The notes beneath the pieces are model-generated. The model ran no database searches, was not told the DNA's origin, and saw only the letters and a program-made list of their open reading frames with translations. A stretch of DNA of 39,659 nt from Calothrix anomala FACHB-343. Its GTDB lineage: Bacteria > Cyanobacteriota > Cyanobacteriia > Cyanobacteriales > Nostocaceae. Shown here piece by piece: positions 1 to 7,266 of the stretch. The position numbers and the translations under genes were made by a program. Location: assembly GCF_014696435.1 (NCBI RefSeq), contig NZ_JACJQG010000082.1:1-39659 (forward strand). The letters run 5' to 3'. Every line of letters begins with the position of its first letter. Position 1 is the stretch's first letter.

Positions 1-108
1 GTAGGCTCTCAGGCAGTACAAGATATTTGTCAACGCATTGAGAAAGCCTATCAGTTGTTTTTTAAACACAACAACAAAGGAGTTAGACCACCAGGATTTA
101 AAAAGGTT
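1..108 (+). pseudogene. TnpB-type transposase fragment (IS200/IS605-like), truncated
   Basis: Reading from base 1 in frame 1 gives VGSQAVQDICQRIEKAYQLF, then a phenylalanine-lysine stretch and RPPGFKKV. This resembles the N-terminal part of TnpB, the RNA-guided nuclease accessory of IS200/IS605 elements, where a VGSQ..QD...RI..AY..F segment is followed by (R/P)PxFKK. After the FKKV (near base 108) similarity stops: the frame stays open to 276 but reads non-TnpB sequence and runs antisense into the end of the permease gene. The 5' part lies outside the window. I read it as a decayed remnant in which only the N-terminal region survives up to the breakpoint. The family call is by motif recognition only. 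Confidence 0.6.
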
Positions 109-178
109 CCAAGAGTTGATCTGGGTAAGCTTCAGGGAAGTAACCTATCATCCTGCTCAGTTTTCATTGTCAGTTCAG

Positions 179-1273
179 TTAATTATTCTCTAGTTCAACT
201 AATTCTTCTCGTTTTACATCCCCCTCAATCGCATTGTTGGAAACATCAGATACAAAGCCATCTGCTGCATCTTTAATCAAACCTGCTATGGGTACTGCAA
301 TTAACAAACCCAACAACCCGCCTATATAAGTACCTATGAGTAAAGAAACGATTACCCAAACCGGTCTCAGTCCTGTGAACTTTCCTAACAACCGAGGTGC
401 GATCGCCTGATCGATTAACTGGTCAATTACAATAGCTACAGCAAACACCTTCACAGCTAGCCAAAAATCATGAGAGGCGATAATTAAAGTCACTACAATC
501 AGACTGACAACATCGCCAAAAGGAATCAAGCTTAAAACCCCAATTCCCAACCCAAAAAGTAGTCCAAACTGCACGTGAAAAGCTAAAAACATTAAAGTTT
601 CTGAAACTCCCATCAGCAGCCCTAAACTAACTTGACCAATTAAGTAGTTTTGAAAATTTTGCTGCACGGAATCTTTAACTTTCTGGGCAAAATCCCAAGG
701 TAATTTTTGAAATATCCCTTCCCAAATCCTTTGACCATCTATTAATAGGTAAAAAGTTAGCACAACTGTGACTATGGCTTCAGAGATACTATCAATTGTA
801 TCAATAATAATGCTTAAAAGATGTTTAAATAAATATTGCAACTCATCAGGTAAGTGATTATTTAATTGTGTTAATATTTGCCCAATATTTACTTGTAAAT
901 TTTCGCTTAAGTTCCAAGCGGTTAAACTTTGAAATTTAGCCTCATTCGCATCAATCCATTGGGGTAGTAATTTAGCAATTTCATTAAACTGCTCTAAAAC
1001 AATCGGTACTAATATCGCAGCTAACGCCAGTATAATTACCAAAGCAGGTATAAATACAGATGCGATCGCATAGTTACGTTGCAAGCCGCGTTTTTCCAAA
1101 CTAGAAACCGGATAGTTTAAAATAAAAGCAAATAAACTTGCTAATACTAAAATAATTACTATTGGTTCAAAGTAATGAAAAAATTTAAATGCTAGCCAAA
1201 TATTAAGAAAAATTAAAGGAAATATTAGCGTAAAAATTAATATTTTGATTAGTTGATTGAGAGAAGCATTCAT
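179..1273 (-). CDS. AI-2E family transporter (PerM/UPF0118-type membrane protein)
   Basis: This is a 364-residue integral membrane protein of the usual AI-2E/PerM length. Hydrophobic segments lie at about residues 10-30, 35-55, 70-95, 155-180, 215-235, 240-270 and 305-345. Between the third and fourth lies a hydrophilic region (about 95-150) typical of the family. The C-terminal half has the family-like GLLFGLGIGVLSLIPFGD stretch and a glycine-rich stretch around residues 320-340. Members export small molecules or ions by poorly defined mechanisms; only some have been linked to autoinducer-2, so the substrate is unknown. The start is an ATG at 1273 with no clear Shine-Dalgarno. It stands alone: the next minus-strand gene upstream is 384 bases away across repeats. 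The last bases abut the TnpB remnant. Confidence 0.85.
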   Translation of the reverse strand: MNASLNQLIKILIFTLIFPLIFLNIWLAFKFFHYFEPIVIILVLASLFAFILNYPVSSLEKRGLQRNYAIASVFIPALVIILALAAILVPIVLEQFNEIAKLLPQWIDANEAKFQSLTAWNLSENLQVNIGQILTQLNNHLPDELQYLFKHLLSIIIDTIDSISEAIVTVVLTFYLLIDGQRIWEGIFQKLPWDFAQKVKDSVQQNFQNYLIGQVSLGLLMGVSETLMFLAFHVQFGLLFGLGIGVLSLIPFGDVVSLIVVTLIIASHDFWLAVKVFAVAIVIDQLIDQAIAPRLLGKFTGLRPVWVIVSLLIGTYIGGLLGLLIAVPIAGLIKDAADGFVSDVSNNAIEGDVKREELVELENN

Positions 1274-1506
1274 AATCAGTCAGCAGTGGTGAGGTAAAAT
1301 TTCAACCCAAAAATCAGGTCAAATGACAAGAGATTGAACAAAGTGCAATTCATCTTGTTATCTGACTAACACACTCCTCAATAATATAATGTAATGGATA
1401 TGAAAAAATATAAAATACAAGTAGGGTGTGTTATGCCGTAGGCTAACGCACCTTAAATTATATAAATTCTTAACAGTAAGTTGCACTAGACAACAACATA
1501 CCCTAA

Positions 1507-1600
1507 TATAGCAATCCTATTTGAGATGCAAACAAAAGGGACAAGGAGGACAAGAAAGACAAGGAAGATAAGTATTTATAATTTATTTAGGATTGCTATA
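1507..1600. repeat. MITE-like element with 12-bp perfect inverted ends
   Basis: TATAGCAATCCT at 1507-1518 is exactly matched in inverse by AGGATTGCTATA at 1589-1600. The interior is a purine-rich (A/G)GGACAAGGA-type run (about 1532-1567) followed by AATACTTA-like sequence on the complementary strand. A related copy starts at 17497 (TATAGCAATCCTAAAT, then AATACTTA and CTCCTTGTC). The pyrimidine run at 3164-3220 looks like the interior alone. There is no coding capacity, so any movement would have to be in trans. Confidence 0.6.
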
Positions 1601-1607
1601 CATCCCT

Positions 1608-1655
1608 TTGACTGTTGACTGTTGACTTTTGACTGTTGACTGTTGACTTTTGACT
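1608..1655. repeat. Heptamer short tandem repeats (TTGACTG/TTGACTT)
   Basis: About seven consecutive 7-base units alternate between TTGACTG and TTGACTT. This is the short tandemly repeated repetitive (STRR) sequence type known from heterocystous cyanobacteria. It ends a few bases before the stop codon of pyrF-pyrE. Confidence 0.8.
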
Positions 1656-1657
1656 TA

Positions 1658-3091
1658 CTACCCTTCTTTAAAAGCTAATAATTGTCCCTCATTAATACGT
1701 CCTGCCTGATACAGAGTTTCTGTAATTTCCGAAAGAGTTAAAACTGCATAACTGTTGTAACCATGTTGGCTTAACCTATTTTTAACGCCCTGTTCATGGT
1801 CGATAAATACAACAATATCTTGAACATTTAGCCCCGCAGATTTTAATTTTTCTGCACCTTCCATCACACTTTTACCACTAATGAGAATATCATCCACAAC
1901 CACAACAGTTTCACCCGGATTATAGTTACCCTCAATTACTTTGCGAGTTCCATGTGCTTTAACTTCCTTGCGGGGAAAAATCATCGGACAATGAAGGCGT
2001 AAAGCTAAACCTGTAGCTGTAGGTAAAGAACCATAAGGAATACCCGCAATCCGATCAAAATTGAGAGTTTCTAAAATAGTTGCATAACCACTCAATACTT
2101 GATTAAAAACTTGCGGATTGGAAATAATTTTACGTAAATCGATGTAATAAGGAAAAGTTGCTCCAGAGGCTTGCACAAAGCTACCAAACATAATGCAGCC
2201 AATATCGTACAGTTGTAAAATTAAATCTTGCTGCGGATGTATGTTGGAAACGCTTACATCTGGTAACCAGACATTACAGGTAGAATTCTCATCATTAATA
2301 TTATTTTTGCATTCATTAATTTCTGTGCATAAAGCTGCGATTTCCTGAGATAATTGGGGACTAGATAGCATATCTTGAGGCACAGGAATTATCAACCCCG
2401 TACCATTATCATTCAACCCAGCAGCGACAATTTGATTGAGATTGCTACCCTCTACCCAAATACTACGAGCCATAATCAATCTTTCCGGTGCAATGGCGCG
2501 AATTAACGCCAAAACTTCCGGATTATTAGTCCCAACTTCTAATCCTAATTGTTCTGGAGTTCCCCAATTTTTTGATTCTTTGACTACTTGCAAATATAAA
2601 GGTGTTTCGGTTACCGGATATTGCTGTAAACTTTCTGCACCAGGATTAGATGTACAACATAAAATAAATACTGCATTATCGGGATAAACTAAAAATGGTG
2701 CCACATGATCTTGTCCAGTATAAGGACTGAGTGTAATAGCATCAACACCCCATTCTGTAAACACAGTCCGCGCCAAAATAGTACTAGTATTTAAATCGCT
2801 ATGTTTAGCATCCAAAATAATAGGAATGTGTGAAGGAATAGCTTTTAAAGTTTTGTGCAATAGTTCTAAACCGGGAATACCTAAAGCTTCATAAAACCCG
2901 AAAGTTGGTTTATAAGCACAGACATAATCAGCAGTTTCGGCAATAATAAATTGCAACCAATTCCACAAACCTTCCATGATATCTAAAGATGCATAACGTT
3001 CGGGCATCATCTCAGGATTGGGATCGAGTCCTACAAATAGTAGACTTTGATTGCGGGCAATATTATCATGTAGTTTATCAAAGAAATTCAT
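1658..3091 (-). CDS. pyrF/pyrE: Bifunctional orotidine-5'-phosphate decarboxylase / orotate phosphoribosyltransferase
   Basis: This one polypeptide carries the last two steps of UMP synthesis: orotate plus PRPP gives OMP, and OMP is decarboxylated to UMP. Residues about 1-280 are a PyrF domain of the longer subfamily 2 type, with GLDPNP at 21-26 and the catalytic D94-x-K96-xx-D99 (DAKHSD). Residues about 290-477 are PyrE, with the PRPP-binding loop VVVVDDILISGKS at 396-408. The domain order is PyrF then PyrE, the reverse of animal UMP synthase. I start at the ATG at 3091. A TTG seven codons upstream is also in frame, but those codons are STRR sequence (3100-3147) and the PyrF fold begins at MNFFDKLHDN. 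There is no clear Shine-Dalgarno. The enzyme is cytoplasmic and not obviously in an operon. Confidence 0.93.
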   Translation of the reverse strand: MNFFDKLHDNIARNQSLLFVGLDPNPEMMPERYASLDIMEGLWNWLQFIIAETADYVCAYKPTFGFYEALGIPGLELLHKTLKAIPSHIPIILDAKHSDLNTSTILARTVFTEWGVDAITLSPYTGQDHVAPFLVYPDNAVFILCCTSNPGAESLQQYPVTETPLYLQVVKESKNWGTPEQLGLEVGTNNPEVLALIRAIAPERLIMARSIWVEGSNLNQIVAAGLNDNGTGLIIPVPQDMLSSPQLSQEIAALCTEINECKNNINDENSTCNVWLPDVSVSNIHPQQDLILQLYDIGCIMFGSFVQASGATFPYYIDLRKIISNPQVFNQVLSGYATILETLNFDRIAGIPYGSLPTATGLALRLHCPMIFPRKEVKAHGTRKVIEGNYNPGETVVVVDDILISGKSVMEGAEKLKSAGLNVQDIVVFIDHEQGVKNRLSQHGYNSYAVLTLSEITETLYQAGRINEGQLLAFKEG

Positions 3092-3099
3092 AGATAATT

Positions 3100-3147
3100 G
3101 GTCAATAGTCAATAGTCAATAGTCAATGGTCAATAGTCAATGGTCAA
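3100..3147. repeat. Heptamer short tandem repeats (GTCAATA/GTCAATG)
   Basis: About six 7-base units of GTCAATA or GTCAATG lie immediately upstream of the pyrF-pyrE ATG, so they occupy its 5' leader. They could move or mask the ribosome-binding region. Confidence 0.8.
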
Positions 3148-3163
3148 GAAGGCGATATTTATT

Positions 3164-3220
3164 TGTCCTCCTTGTCCCCCTTGTCCTCCTTGTCTCCCTT
3201 GTCTCCTTTGTCCCTTTTTC
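3164..3220. repeat. Pyrimidine-rich CTTGTCCTC tandem run
   Basis: Repeats of (T/C)CCTTGTC on the plus strand form a strongly strand-biased tract. It is the complement of the purine-rich interior of the 1507-1600 element and looks like a piece of that family without its inverted ends. Confidence 0.5.
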
Positions 3221-3250
3221 TTGTTATGATTGTTCATTAGCCTGACTTTT

Positions 3251-3973
3251 TTACAGTCCTGCATACCATTCATAACCTTGGTCTTCCCAGTAACCTTTAA
3301 AAATTGATAACTGATTAGTTAGAGTAATTCGAGTTACCCACTTACTTTGCTTATATCCTAATTTAATAGGTGAAGCTAAACGCAAAGGCGCACCGTTATC
3401 AACTGGTAAAGGTTCACCGTTTTTTTGATAAGCTAATAAAGTTTGTGGATGCAATACTGATGCTATATCCCAACTTTCATAGTAGCCATCGGCTGATTTA
3501 AAATAAGCATACTTGGCATTAGCTTTAGGTTGAGCAAGCGCAATAATTTCTTGCAGACGTACACCACCCCACTGTACAATTGCTGCCCAGCCTTCTACAC
3601 AAACATGGCGAATAATCATTGAAGTCAGAGGTAAAGCAAAAATTTCTGGCAAACTCAAACTTAAGGGATTATTTACCTCACCATCAACAATTAAACGATA
3701 CTTTTGCGGATCGATAATTGGCGTACTGCGAAAAGTATTAACTATTAGCGCCTTTGGTTCAATTTGGCTAGGGGAAAATTCTGGTACAGGCTTTTGCGGA
3801 TTAAATATTAAAGTTTCTAAGCGTTGATTTAGCGGTTCGGAAAGTTTGCCTACCAAATCTTCAAAACTTGGCGTACCGCACCCACCAAGTAAAAAACTCG
3901 CACCAGACAATCCAGAAATTTGGAAAAATTGACGTCTTGTCAATTGCAGACGATGACTGCAAATTAAACCCAT
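3251..3973 (-). CDS. Molybdopterin-dependent oxidoreductase (MsrP/sulfite-oxidase-like), Tat-exported
   Basis: This is a 240-residue protein of the sulfite oxidase superfamily, similar in size to the mature catalytic subunit of MsrP (YedY), which repairs oxidised methionines in periplasmic proteins. The N-terminus has a twin-arginine signal (TRRQFF, R13-R14) and then a lipobox-like LLGGC ending at C32, so it may be a Tat-exported lipoprotein. The molybdopterin domain spans about residues 75-225. C125 in RHVCVEGW is the predicted cysteine ligand of molybdenum. Conserved features include DGEVNNPLSLSLPE and the late LGYKQSKW. No MsrQ-type haem membrane partner lies nearby, so the electron donor is unknown. 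The true substrate could be methionine sulfoxide or another oxidised compound. Start ATG is at 3973. Confidence 0.82.
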   Translation of the reverse strand: MGLICSHRLQLTRRQFFQISGLSGASFLLGGCGTPSFEDLVGKLSEPLNQRLETLIFNPQKPVPEFSPSQIEPKALIVNTFRSTPIIDPQKYRLIVDGEVNNPLSLSLPEIFALPLTSMIIRHVCVEGWAAIVQWGGVRLQEIIALAQPKANAKYAYFKSADGYYESWDIASVLHPQTLLAYQKNGEPLPVDNGAPLRLASPIKLGYKQSKWVTRITLTNQLSIFKGYWEDQGYEWYAGL

Positions 3974-4120
3974 ATAGCCACAAAATACATTTTTCTACAG
4001 CCAGCGCAGCTAGTTTACCGAGATTTTGCAACATTCTCAATCACCATAGCCAGAGAATGCACACAATTTAATAATTAGGCGCTAGAACATGAGGAAACGC
4101 GATTAATTGCGTAAATGTAG

Positions 4121-4140
4121 AGACGCGATTAATCGCGTCT
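4121..4140. repeat. 20-bp perfect palindrome of a dispersed repeat family
   Basis: AGACGCGATTAATCGCGTCT is its own reverse complement. A degraded relative (AACGCGATTAATTGCGT) lies just before it at 4096-4112. The same core, with a TTCAT or ATTCAT centre, occurs twice in tandem at 15855-15908. It is a dispersed intergenic repeat and not a transcription terminator, as no T-run follows. Confidence 0.65.
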
Positions 4141-4154
4141 TTAACAATAAAAAA

Positions 4155-4177
4155 AGGTTTGGTTGCGAGCCAAACCT
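4155..4177 (+). other. Hairpin AGGTTTGG / CCAAACCT, first of a related pair
   Basis: An 8-bp perfect stem closes a 7-base loop (TTGCGAG) and follows an A-rich run. The hairpin at 4371-4391 has the same architecture, A-run and GGTTG loop start, with compensating changes in the stem (GGTTTGG/CCAAACC against GGCTTGG/CCAAGCC). Paired changes suggest the fold is maintained. No T-run follows, so it is not a classic terminator. Confidence 0.5.
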
Positions 4178-4317
4178 CGATCATTGCTGTGCTTAACAAC
4201 GTACTAAAATAATTTATACCTAGTCTTATGACAGATCATCATCCTATGGGATGTATGCAAATAAGTCACAACCTGCTATAGCTCTAATTGTGCCAAATAT
4301 TATCTGTTTTCCCAGCT

Positions 4318-4347
4318 TTGCGAACTAAATTATCATTACAGTATAAT
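4318..4347 (+). promoter_or_regulatory. Predicted sigma-70-type promoter
   Basis: TTGCGA (4318-4323) and TATAAT (4342-4347) are separated by 18 bases. Transcription would start near 4354-4355 and run into the hairpin at 4371-4391. There is no conventional gene within several hundred bases downstream on this strand, so the product would be a small RNA or a very short peptide. Confidence 0.5.
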
Positions 4348-4354
4348 TATATAC

Positions 4355-4423
4355 TATTAGAAGATGAAAAAGGCTTGGTTGTGCCAAGCCTCCAGATATA
4401 CCAGGTGTTTACCATATATATAG
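4355..4423 (+). ncRNA. Candidate small RNA or 19-codon peptide gene
   Basis: The region starts at the predicted transcription start of the promoter just upstream. It contains an 8-bp stem hairpin (AGGCTTGG 4371-4378, loop TTGTG, CCAAGCCT 4384-4391). A tiny frame overlaps it: ATG at 4364 to TAG at 4421, 19 residues beginning MKKAWLCQ, preceded by a weak AGAAG. I cannot tell whether the RNA or the peptide matters, or whether either is real. The 3' end is not defined, as I see no T-run terminator. Confidence 0.3.
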
Positions 4424-4612
4424 ATAATTTAGACATACTCTGCTTAGAGATCATCTTTCTCTTTGTAGTGTACAAATATGCTTAAACCTGATATGATATT
4501 TGCCAATTAAAATGGGAAAATTTGCCGTTATAAATCCTGATTTGCTGGCGTTTTGGTTTATCAATAGCCAAATTCTGATGAAAGTTGAGATTTATAATCA
4601 CTATGCTTGACA

Positions 4613-5083
4613 TCAGATTGCAGTAGGCGACATGCAAGCAGGATGAGCTTGGTAGTTGTGATTCAGCACGTTTACCACGGAATTAACAAATTCCATTGGT
4701 TCTATGGGCTTAACAAAGTAAGCCTGAAATCCTGAAGCTAGTGCTTCTTGTTCAACAGTTTCTTGGGCATAAGCAGTCAGAGCGATCGCCGGAATATGCT
4801 TGAATTGATTTGTGTACATGGCTCTAATTTTCCGCATCAGAGTACAACCGTCTATTTCTGGTAAGCCAATATCGCACAGCAAGACATCCGGTTGCATTTG
4901 TTCTAACACTGCTAAGGCTTCATAGGCCGATCCTGTGACTACTACATCTGCACCTGCATCCTCTAGTAAAAAAGTGAGTAAGAGCTGTGTATCCTCATTA
5001 TCTTCCACTAGCAAAACTCTTAAACCTTCTAAAACTAGAGAATCTTCCGGAATGGTAGGATTAAGGCTTTTTTCGGAAAGCAT
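4613..5083 (-). CDS. Single-domain response regulator (receiver only)
   Basis: This is a 156-residue CheY-like protein with no output domain. The receiver spans about residues 21-140, with acidic pocket residues E27/D28 (VEDNED), phosphoacceptor D71 (LLCDIGLP), switch T103 and K125 (FVKP). A 20-residue N-terminal extension precedes it. It is on the same strand as cheB, cheR and the large hybrid kinase downstream of 7267, so it is a likely phosphate acceptor for that kinase, either shuttling to another protein or acting as a phosphate sink. The start ATG at 5083 has GGAG some 13 bases upstream, a long spacing. Confidence 0.9.
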   Translation of the reverse strand: MLSEKSLNPTIPEDSLVLEGLRVLLVEDNEDTQLLLTFLLEDAGADVVVTGSAYEALAVLEQMQPDVLLCDIGLPEIDGCTLMRKIRAMYTNQFKHIPAIALTAYAQETVEQEALASGFQAYFVKPIEPMEFVNSVVNVLNHNYQAHPACMSPTAI

Positions 5084-5374
5084 ATTTTATTCTTATCTCC
5101 AAATTTTTTTCCGAAAGTTAATAGTTTCTTCAGGATTCTAGCAGATAAAAAAAATCTGAGCAAAGTGTGGCAATTGAGCTTTGAATATCTGCAAAACTCT
5201 GGTTTTGAACGCAAATTTTCTACCCTGGGGTAGATGAAATTTATTATTGGGAAATCATATATATTTTGATTGAAGCAGGTTCAATCATAAAATATTTCTA
5301 TGGATAATCAAAATATTTTTGTGTAAATGGTAACTCAATCTTTTAAAGAAAATTGCAAAATATTTTGTGAAAAT

Positions 5375-5968
5375 TTACTGACATTTAGATAGCGAGCCTT
5401 TACCAGTATAATGACAAAGGTAAATTAATTTCTGGGCAATCTCTTCTAGCGGTAAAATCCAGTCTACAGCTACAGCATTAATAGCCGCTTTTGGCATCAC
5501 AGCGCATTCAGCAGTTTTTGGGTCTTGAACAATAGCAAGACCAAATTTTAATTTTACCATTTTCAAACCTTGCACACCATCTTCATTTGCGCCTGTTAAT
5601 ATCACACCAATAACTTGCTCGCCATAAATATCTGCAGCAGACTCAAATAAAACATCTATTGAAGGTCGAGCATAGGAAACAGGCTCATCTGTAGACAGTG
5701 CAAAAAAACCAGATTCTACTAATAAATGATAATCAGCCGGTGCTAGATAAACATATCCTGGTAAAATCTCGTCTTTATCTTCGACTTCTCGGATTGTTAA
5801 AGCTGTATTTTCTTGTAAGATATCTCTCAAGCGATGGCGCGAATCTGGATGGCGATGCTGTACCACGATAATCGGACATGCTAAATCTTTTGGCATGTTT
5901 TTTAGCAAGATTTTTAGCGCCGATAACCCACCAATAGATGCACCAATAACTACAACTTTAGCCACCAC
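5375..5968 (-). CDS. cheB: CheB-type protein-glutamate methylesterase, catalytic domain only
   Basis: At 197 residues this is only the esterase/amidase domain; the N-terminal receiver of classical CheB is absent. The serine-hydrolase triad is visible: S11 in GASIGG, H38 in VVQHRH and D130 in GANEDG. The enzyme removes methyl esters from glutamates, or deamidates glutamines, in receptor-type coiled coils. The start is GTG at 5968, whose G is the last base of the cheR stop codon (TAGTG), so the two are translationally coupled. No chemoreceptor gene is in the window, so the substrate may be the coiled coil of the neighbouring hybrid kinase. Lacking its own receiver, its activity may be set by the nearby single-domain regulator. 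Confidence 0.92.
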   Translation of the reverse strand: MVAKVVVIGASIGGLSALKILLKNMPKDLACPIIVVQHRHPDSRHRLRDILQENTALTIREVEDKDEILPGYVYLAPADYHLLVESGFFALSTDEPVSYARPSIDVLFESAADIYGEQVIGVILTGANEDGVQGLKMVKLKFGLAIVQDPKTAECAVMPKAAINAVAVDWILPLEEIAQKLIYLCHYTGKGSLSKCQ

Positions 5969-6798
5969 TAATTCAACCTCCGATAAAGCCTTTCACCTTT
6001 GACAAGCTCTTGGTATTGTTGGTCATGAGTGGTAAAACGAATTGATTCTTGCCTGCCTAACCCTAAGATACCAAAAGGACAAAGGCTATGATAAAACAGT
6101 TCATGTACGCGCTTTTGTAAATCTTGGTTGAAATAAATTAAAACGTTACGACATATAACGATATGAAACTCATTAAAAGAGCTATCAGTCGCTAAGTTAT
6201 GTTGAGCAAATATAATATTTTCCCTTAAGGATGCGCGGAAAATAGCATTATCATAAGCTGCGGTGTAATATTCAGAAAAAGAGGCTTTACCACCTGCTTT
6301 TAAATACAGTTGGGTATAATCTTGCATGAGTTTTAAAGAATAAATCCCACTTTTTGCTGTTTGCAGTACTTTTTCATTAAAGTCAGTGGCATAAATCCGG
6401 CAACGTCGGTAAAGATTTTCTTCTTGTAGTAAAATCGCCATTGAATATACTTCCTCTCCTGTTGAGCATCCAGCGTGCCAAATGCGAATAAAAGGATAGG
6501 TGCGTAATAGGGGAATGACTTCATTTCTCAAGGTGAGATAAAAGCTAGGATCGCGAAACATGGAAGTTACATTGACTGTTAGATTCAGTAAAAATCTTTC
6601 TAAACATTCTTGATCGTGTAACACCCGCGCTTGTAAATCAGAAACGCTGGTAAAATTCTCTTTTTTTACAAAATGATGAATGCGACGTTTGAGAGAAGAT
6701 AAGGCATAATTGCGAAAATCATAACCCCAATAACGATACACTCCTTCCAGTAGTAACTGAATTTCGATATCCTCTAATTTTATTTTCGGTAAGCTCAT
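5968..6798 (-). CDS. cheR: CheR-type protein-glutamate O-methyltransferase
   Basis: This S-adenosylmethionine-dependent methyltransferase methylates glutamates of receptor-type proteins. Numbering from the ATG at 6798 gives 276 residues, the usual CheR length. An N-terminal helical domain (about 5-75) is followed by NVTSMFRDP (76-84), the SAM-binding AGCSTGEE (109-116) and ATDF (137-140), and a later ICRNVLIYF motif. A TTG five codons upstream is in frame, but the ATG is a better start. The gene overlaps cheB by one base. Placement between cheB and a hybrid kinase, without any MCP, suggests a non-chemotactic methylation system. Confidence 0.92.
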   Translation of the reverse strand: MSLPKIKLEDIEIQLLLEGVYRYWGYDFRNYALSSLKRRIHHFVKKENFTSVSDLQARVLHDQECLERFLLNLTVNVTSMFRDPSFYLTLRNEVIPLLRTYPFIRIWHAGCSTGEEVYSMAILLQEENLYRRCRIYATDFNEKVLQTAKSGIYSLKLMQDYTQLYLKAGGKASFSEYYTAAYDNAIFRASLRENIIFAQHNLATDSSFNEFHIVICRNVLIYFNQDLQKRVHELFYHSLCPFGILGLGRQESIRFTTHDQQYQELVKGERLYRRLN

Positions 6799-6813
6799 AA
6801 CAGGCACAAGCAA

Positions 6814-7266
6814 CTATTAATTAGTGATTTTGCTGTGAATATGGCAAAGTCAAAATCTCACAGTTGTTGGCTATTTCTAAAGTACTAGACATTAATATAG
6901 ACCCAATTTATTTAATAAAACTCATTTTCAATTTATAATTTTTACCGTAGAGTCACGACTGCCTCAAGTCAGATCGCTAAATCCTCTAATAGTTATATGT
7001 TTTCAGTTTTTTAACTTTAATATAAATAAAATCTAAAAATATTGAATATTTCAGACAATTAAATGTAAAATAACGACAAATTTACAATTTTTTTAATCAA
7101 TAGACAAGTTTTAAAAATGGGCATGGGGCATGGGGCATGGGAAGACGTAGAAGACGTAGGTTGGGTTGAGGAACGAAACCCAACACCAAAGCGGCTTTGT
7201 TGGGTTTCGCTGTCGCTCTACCCAACCTCCAATTATCTGGAGTTCCCTTAAAGGTATGGGAGTATC
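6814..7266. other. Gene-free spacer with dispersed repeats
   Basis: About 450 bases between the hybrid kinase and cheR, very AT-rich from 6814 to 7110. From 7119 come three GGGGCAT copies, two GAAGACGTA copies and then a nested inverted repeat (7159-7227). No gene is supported: the short minus-strand frame here is made mostly of the repeat. Confidence 0.6.
7159..7227. repeat. Nested inverted repeat with GGTTGGGT ends
   Basis: The outer ends are GGTTGGGT (7159-7166) and ACCCAACC (7220-7227). Inside, CGAAACCCAACA (7174-7185) pairs perfectly with TGTTGGGTTTCG (7198-7209). This is a cyanobacterial dispersed repeat type. It lies within 40 bases of the hybrid-kinase stop codon, so it could also form a strong RNA structure at the 3' end of that transcript. 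Confidence 0.6.

Larger units (their letters stand above)
1274..1657. other. Gene-free spacer of repeats
   Basis: This 384-base spacer has no plausible gene. It holds a GTAGGGTGTGTTA...CGCACC motif (about 1421-1452) of a kind scattered through cyanobacterial genomes, a 94-bp element with perfect terminal inverted repeats (1507-1600), and a run of TTGACTG/TTGACTT heptamers (1608-1655) ending just before the pyrF-pyrE stop codon. I saw no convincing promoter for the permease gene. Confidence 0.6.
3974..4612. other. Non-coding region with hairpins, palindrome and a promoter
   Basis: This 639-base stretch lies between two leftward genes. Open frames in it are short and have no family features. 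It contains a 20-bp perfect palindrome (4121-4140), two related G/C-anchored hairpins (4155-4177 and 4371-4391) and a good sigma-70-like promoter (4318-4347). These are listed separately. Confidence 0.6.

Noticed and set aside
55-276. Plus-strand open frame starting at an ATG in the TnpB remnant
   Set aside because: Only its first 18 codons match TnpB; the rest is antisense to the permease 3' end and has no family features. It is treated as a pseudogene fragment ending near 108.
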